Source: Turnera subulata (taxonomy: Eukaryota; Streptophyta; Magnoliopsida; Malpighiales; Passifloraceae). Taken from it: DNA of 64,000 nucleotides. The first letter of the stretch is position 1, and each line of letters opens with the position of its first letter. The DNA lies in contig JAKUCV010000435.1 in assembly GCA_028386065.3 (NCBI GenBank), positions 23,141 to 87,140 on the forward strand, written 5' to 3'. Below are positions 59,306-64,000 of the stretch, piece after piece. A program made the position numbers and the translations under genes. The notes under the pieces are model-generated. The model was given only the letters and a program-made list of their open reading frames with translations. It ran no database searches and was not told the DNA's origin.

Positions 59306-61791
59306 ATGGAAGCACTAGTGTGTAAGAAACTAGGGGATGCATCATTACCACTCTCAAGTGAGGACTCACCCTTAGTACTAACAAGAACTCACCCAATCCC
59401 ACAGCTAGGTTCCTCCCCTACTGCAGTGAGGGTGAGGGTCAAAGCTACAAGCTTGAACTTTCTAAACTACCTACAGATTGCTGGACAGTATCAGGAGAAG
59501 CCTCCTCTCCCTTTCGTGCCGGGTTCGGATTACTCGGGCACCATTGATGCCGTTGGCCCCGGCGTCACTCGTTTCAAGGTCGGGGACAGAGTCTGCTCCT
59601 CCAACATTGTTGGAACCTTTGCTGAGTTCTTTGTCACTGAAGAAGCCAAGTTGTGAGTTTGAAAAAATTGTTTTTTTTTTAAACACTAATTCGATGAAGC
59701 TAGGACTCGAACCGAAACTTCACCTTTTTTTTTTCTTCCGGTCCATTATCCTAGGCCAGTCCGCCTTTAAGGTATAGTAACATAGACATACTAATACGGA
59801 TTAAGGCATGATAGAAATCATAAAGGTTAAGTTTGCACTTCTGGTAGTGGAAATGTGATGTGGGTTTTGTGTTTCTTTTGAAAATAACAAAGAATTCAAG
59901 TGCCGGATGGGTGTGATCTGGTGGCTGCTGCTGCCGTGCCTGTTGCTTTTGGGACTTCTCATTTTGCTCTGCTACGGAGAGCTCAGTTGACATCTGGTCA
60001 GGTTAGTGGTATATTCCCTTTTGTTGTTTCTTTTAATTTCTTGGTATTGAAAGAAATCAATCACCAAAAGGTTCTCTTTTAAGTTTGTATATCCGACATG
60101 AAATGATGATGCTATGTTATTTTTTGCAGGTTCTACTTGTTCTTGGTGCGGCCGGAGGGGTTGGCCTTTCTGCTATTCAAGTTGGCAAGGTTTGTGGAGC
60201 TATTGTGATTGCTGTTGTTAGGTACTTATAACCTTATTCCATAGTTTTGTTCTGGTAACATTCTTGTGCTTTGTGAGATGGTTTTTGATTTTGTCGCGGA
60301 TTGCGGCAGGGGACCCGAAAAGGTGCAGTTTCTGAAGTCATTTGGGGTTGATCATGTTGTGGACTCCAGTGAAGGAAGTATCATACGCAGCGTCAAGGAT
60401 TTCTTGAAGGCAAGAAAACTTGAGGGAGTTGATGTTTTATATGATCCTGTTGGGGGCAAGCTCACATTGGAAAGCTTGAAACTTCTAAAATTGAGTGCTC
60501 AGATTCTACTTATTGGGTTTGCTAGTGGGGAGGTACCGGTAATCCCTGCTAATATTGCTCTTGTCAAGGTACATAACAACCTATTCAATTGCATTTTCAC
60601 TTGATGGGAGTCCTTTTATATCAATGTGTGAACAAGTTAAGTATGTTGATCATCAAGTTCACCCACCAAATTACCAATGGCCGGTATTGAATTTATGCAA
60701 TATTGGGAGGGTTGCCCTTATAAAGATTCCGGCGTTGCCCGATTCTAGATTAATAGATCTTATGGATCAATGTCCCTTCAGCAAGATACTAACTTTCAAT
60801 CCTACTTTGTCTATGGAGATTGCACTCCTTGCGTCCGACAATGTCCGATTCTAGATCCGTCGGCCTCATTAGCTGGATACTAGGATGGAAATAGGAAAAA
60901 AGACTACCCACCTTATTCAAAGCAAGTGTTGGAGTTCCCTAGGCTAGCACTTCCTATGCTGTTCTAATTCTTTACTTTCTCATGCGCCACAACCAACAAA
61001 TTAACTACTTTGAGTATGACATTGTAATCCATGTGAAGTGACCAAATACTTCGGGTTTGCCGTCACTTATGAGTCTTGTATTTTACCGGACAGAACATGA
61101 ATTCTAACTTTCTAAGCTACATACCTTGAATGAAATTTTGGTTAACAAAATGCTACTATGACATTCAAAGAGTTCCAAAAACCTGTTTTTTTCCTTCTTT
61201 TCTATTCTCTTCTTTTTAACTGTTCCAACTTTTCCTGTTTCCTTCATTGACATTGCTGTACTAAATTATGACTTAATGGTATATATATCTCTTTGTAACT
61301 AATTAATCGTGGGGTGGATCACCATCCAGAACTGGACAGTGCATGGATTCTACTGGGGTCGCTACCCATTACTTGAAGGAAGTCTTTCTTATGATTCTGT
61401 CAAGGAGCTACTCTCCTGGGTGGCAAGGGGCCTCATTACCATACACATATCTCATACCTACAGATTGTCGGAGGTCAGTACTTAATTCTTTCAATCTGCT
61501 CTGCTGATGCCAATGTGTTTCTTTGTTTGAACTCTTTTCTTTTTTCCGATACTAGTCGATGTTGAGGGTGTGACTCGAACCTGAGACCTCACCCGTCTCC
61601 TTAAGTTAAAACAAAATGTTGACAAAAATAAACTTTTCTTGGCTTTCCTTATTTTGAATTGAGTCCCATTTTGGTTTCATTGCTTGTCCTTACAGGCCAG
61701 CCTTGCGTTTTCTACTATGAAAGATAGGCAAGTACTTGGAAAGGTGATGCTTACTATTGGTGATGAAAGAAGTGCAATTTCTAAGCTTTAA
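59306..61791 (+). CDS. Quinone-oxidoreductase-like MDR protein, 348 aa, 6 exons (copy 3)
   Basis: The exons are 59306-59652, 59893-60001, 60130-60221, 60310-60568, 61330-61473 and 61696-61791 (1047 nt), with the same exon lengths as copy 1 except exon 1 (+3). It has the GroES-like part (PLPFVPGSDYSGTIDAVG, RFKVGDRVC) and the NADPH motif VLLVLGAAGGVGLSAIQVGK. It ends in SKL, the classical peroxisomal signal. It is more diverged from copy 1 than copy 2 is, so it represents the older duplication. Intron 4 is 0.76 kb. It probably shares the NADPH-dependent reductase activity; substrate unknown. Confidence 0.93.
59680..59775 (-). repeat. tRNA-like fragment in intron 1 of oxidoreductase copy 3
   Basis: On minus there is an A-box-like TGGCCTAGGATAATGG and a B box CGGTTCGAGTCC, separated by a T/A-rich stretch, so a decayed Pol III-type SINE is likely. 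A similar B box (CAGGTTCGAGTC) lies in intron 5 near 61570-61595. Confidence 0.45.
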
Positions 61792-61987
61792 GTTGATCTG
61801 AATTCCTCCGGAATGGAGTTACCATCAATTATTACCAATATAAGATATACACATTCATTGAAGCATTAGGTATGGGCTGTTTTTTGTACAATTATTGGAT
61901 TAGCATAAAAATTTTGTTTGTGAAGGTGATTGTAGCTTCTCTGAATAAGGCTTCTGATATAAATGTCTTTTAACGATCTGGGGGGGT

Positions 61988-62061
61988 CTGGTTTAATTTG
62001 AGTAACGCGCTTTTTGGAGGGGGGGAGGGGGCTGGTTTAATTTGAGTAACGCGCTTTTTGG
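61988..62061. repeat. 30-bp direct repeat around G runs
   Basis: CTGGTTTAATTTGAGTAACG plus CGCTTTTTGG occurs at 61988-62017 and 62032-62061, each preceded by a run of G's (61980-61986; 62019-62031). It lies just behind oxidoreductase copy 3. Confidence 0.8.
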
Positions 62062-62094
62062 GTCCCCAGTTTTTTTATTTATCCTCATTGTATA

Positions 62095-62640
62095 CCTATT
62101 ACAATGGTACAAATCTCAATTTCGTCCCACTATTATACACCTTGGTTAATTTGCCCTTCGATTTTTAATTTAGACAATTTAATGTGTATATTTGCAAAAT
62201 TAATGCAATTTGCTCCTGATTTTCAATTTAGGTTAATTGAAAGTTTGTATTTACAAAATTTAGTCGGTTTTCACCATGAGTTTCAATTTAGGTTAATTGA
62301 ACGTCTGCGTTTGTAAAATTTGGTCAATTTTGAGCGGGTACGTTCTATTTCTTATTTACCCCACATCACTTAATTTATGCATACAAGTAGTCATAACCCT
62401 TGTCAAGATTTTGGTATGACACATCATCCACTAAATCCATATTCATAAGACTTAATTTTGACTGCAATTTTGATCAAAGGGTAAATTGACCCAATTTTGC
62501 AATCATAAGCATTCATGACCCAAATTGAAACTTAAGGAGTAATTCGATCTAATTTTTAAAATACAGAGATTCAATTGACCCATATTAAAACTCAGAGAAC
62601 AAATTAACTCGAAGTGTATACCATAGAGAGAAGTTGGGGG
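62095..62640. mobile_element. Possible long-inverted-repeat (MITE/MULE-like) element
   Basis: The left arm (TATACACCTTGGTTAATTTG, then repeated units TTTCAATTTAGGTTAATTGA at about 60-bp spacing) is an imperfect inverse of the right arm (ending AACTCGAAGTGTATACCATA). No clear target duplication was found, so boundaries and class are uncertain. Confidence 0.4.
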
Positions 62641-63179
62641 TTTGCCTAGTTCCATAGTAGTTTGGCGAAAATTATAACATATTGCATAAAGAAAGTATGT
62701 AGCTACGTGGCAAAGCAAGGATGAGCGGTTGTTCTCGGTAACTATCGAAGCGACCATTACTAACATTTTTCTTTCTTTCTTTAAATTGTTAGTATCCTAA
62801 GTCCACTTCAGTCTAATCCACTTCAACCTGAAAAAGCCTAGAAAGGATAAAGTTCTTCCAACATTTATTCGAAAATTTTTAATGACTATTTAAAGTAAAT
62901 AAACTCTCCTAAAAACTTACTAAAGCCATTATTGGCAACATTTCACATATGGACATACTATTTTCTTTAAGAAAATTTAGAAACATTTTTACCAAAACAA
63001 ACACCTACCAACCATTGTATAGGATATCAAACACATTTTATTTAGGGACAACAAAGCTTCTTTAGAGAGAATCTGGGGATAAAAAGTTAATACTCTCGCT
63101 TGCACCAAGTTTGATATGAGTGGAAATAAAGGCTAAACTTTTGAACCAAAAGGAAAATTTATATTCTTGAAAACAAAAA

Positions 63180-63910
63180 AGAAAAGTACATATAGAAAAA
63201 AAATTTCTAAACAAAATGATGTAAAGGGAAAATTTTGTTTCAGGAGTAAATTATTAATAAAGATATATATGAACACCAAGCGACGCTAACCCGATTTTGT
63301 GAAATTTCCCTTTCTTAAAAGAGTTTAGAATTGACCTCGCTCTTAGTTTCTCGAGAGGTGCACTACCACAACAACTTCCCTTCTATGAAATGCAGTGAGA
63401 ATTCTCCCTCCATTAATTGCAAATATATACTGAAACTCTTGGCGCTTCCTCTACCTCTCTTATAATAATTTATAACCCTTCTTTTTCTCTCCATTAATCT
63501 TCAATATATGAGTAAAAAGTATCATGGGATTTTATTTTGGGATTTTTAATTTAGACAGTTTAATGTCTCTATTTGCAAAATTACATATATATAGAAAAAG
63601 AAATTCTAAACAAAGTGATGTAAATAAAATTATAAGGGGAAAATTATAATTCAGAATACAGGAGTGGATCATTAATAGAGATATATATGAACACCAAGTG
63701 ATGCTAATCCGATTTTGTGAAATTTGCCTTTCTTAAAAGAGTTTGGAATTGACTCGTCACAAAATCTCTAGTTTCTATAGAGGTGCATCACCACAACAAT
63801 TTCCCTTCTATGAAATGCAGTGGGGATTCTCCATCCATTAATTGCAAATATACACTAAATCTTGGCGCTTCCTCTACCACACTTCTCTTATAATAATTTA
63901 TCACTCTCTC

Positions 63911-63943
<33 letters not shown>

Positions 63944-63970
63944 CATTGTTCTTCAACATATCAGAAACAA
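63180..63970. repeat. Two diverged direct copies of about 320-380 bp
   Basis: 63185-63505 and 63585-63965 share blocks in order: AGATATATATGAACACCAAG, CCGATTTTGTGAAATTT, CTTTCTTAAAAGAGTTT, TTCCCTTCTATGAAATGCAG, CCATTAATTGCAAATATA, TTGGCGCTTCCTCTACC, TTATAATAATTTAT. A CT-rich stretch closes both. This looks like a duplicated promoter/leader of a gene starting beyond the window. Confidence 0.7.
63921..63942. repeat. (CT)n microsatellite
   Basis: Eleven or so CT units lie in a pyrimidine-rich stretch typical of plant 5' leaders, consistent with a gene start just to the right. Confidence 0.85.
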
Positions 63971-64000
63971 CAAGTATCATCCTCCAACCGTCCCTGTAAT

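Noticed and set aside
59478..59777. 99-aa frame overlapping exon 1 of oxidoreductase copy 3
   Set aside because: It is an out-of-frame shadow that runs into intron 1.

Overview
The window is plant nuclear DNA, almost certainly from a eudicot. It holds intron-containing genes with GT-AG junctions, plant-only families (restorer-like PPR proteins, CYP714, CIP7-like, plastid alpha/beta hydrolases), AT-rich introns and spacers, and dense plant retroelements (LINE, hAT, Copia, TRIM, tRNA-derived SINEs). I cannot name the species. All splice junctions were read by eye; every gene model given as complete sums to a multiple of three and reads through without a stop.

Layout. 1-9.5 kb: three RFL/P-class PPR genes in tandem on +. 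The first is cut by the window edge, the second is 599 aa, and the third is shortened by about four PPR motifs. A decayed LINE carrying a nested hAT element lies between the second and third. 10.2-12.7 kb: a plastid-type alpha/beta hydrolase (-); a scrap of the same gene lies behind the first PPR copy, so PPR and hydrolase were duplicated as a unit. 12.9-13.9 kb: a poly(A) retroposon with a 17-bp target duplication, and an exact 84-bp tandem duplication. 14.7-19.4 kb: a CIP7-like gene (-, 9 exons). 22.4-28.1 kb: a WD40-like propeller gene (-), a broken tandem copy of its 3' part, and a tRNA-Lys(UUU) between them. 29.8-36.6 kb: a short Copia-type element coding only gag and protease, split by a 4.2-kb solo LTR. 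37.8-42.8 kb: a CYP714-family P450 (+) with a 337-bp TRIM in intron 2 and a SINE in intron 4. 43.5-46.9 kb: a GNAT acetyltransferase and a C2-domain protein (both +). 47.3-61.8 kb: a second plastid alpha/beta hydrolase (-) head to head with a quinone-oxidoreductase-like gene (+). The 5' part of that hydrolase plus the oxidoreductase is duplicated as a block at 54.7-57.6 kb, where both copies are broken. A third oxidoreductase copy at 59.3-61.8 kb is intact. 61.8-64 kb: repeats, and probably the upstream region of a gene beyond the window.

The genes do not form a pathway. The dominant process is local duplication followed by decay, plus retroposition. At least two families of tRNA-derived SINE recur throughout; several copies have clear target-site duplications. 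The TRIM and the gag-only Copia element share the same variant primer-binding site. I found no CRISPR array, rRNA or prokaryotic feature.
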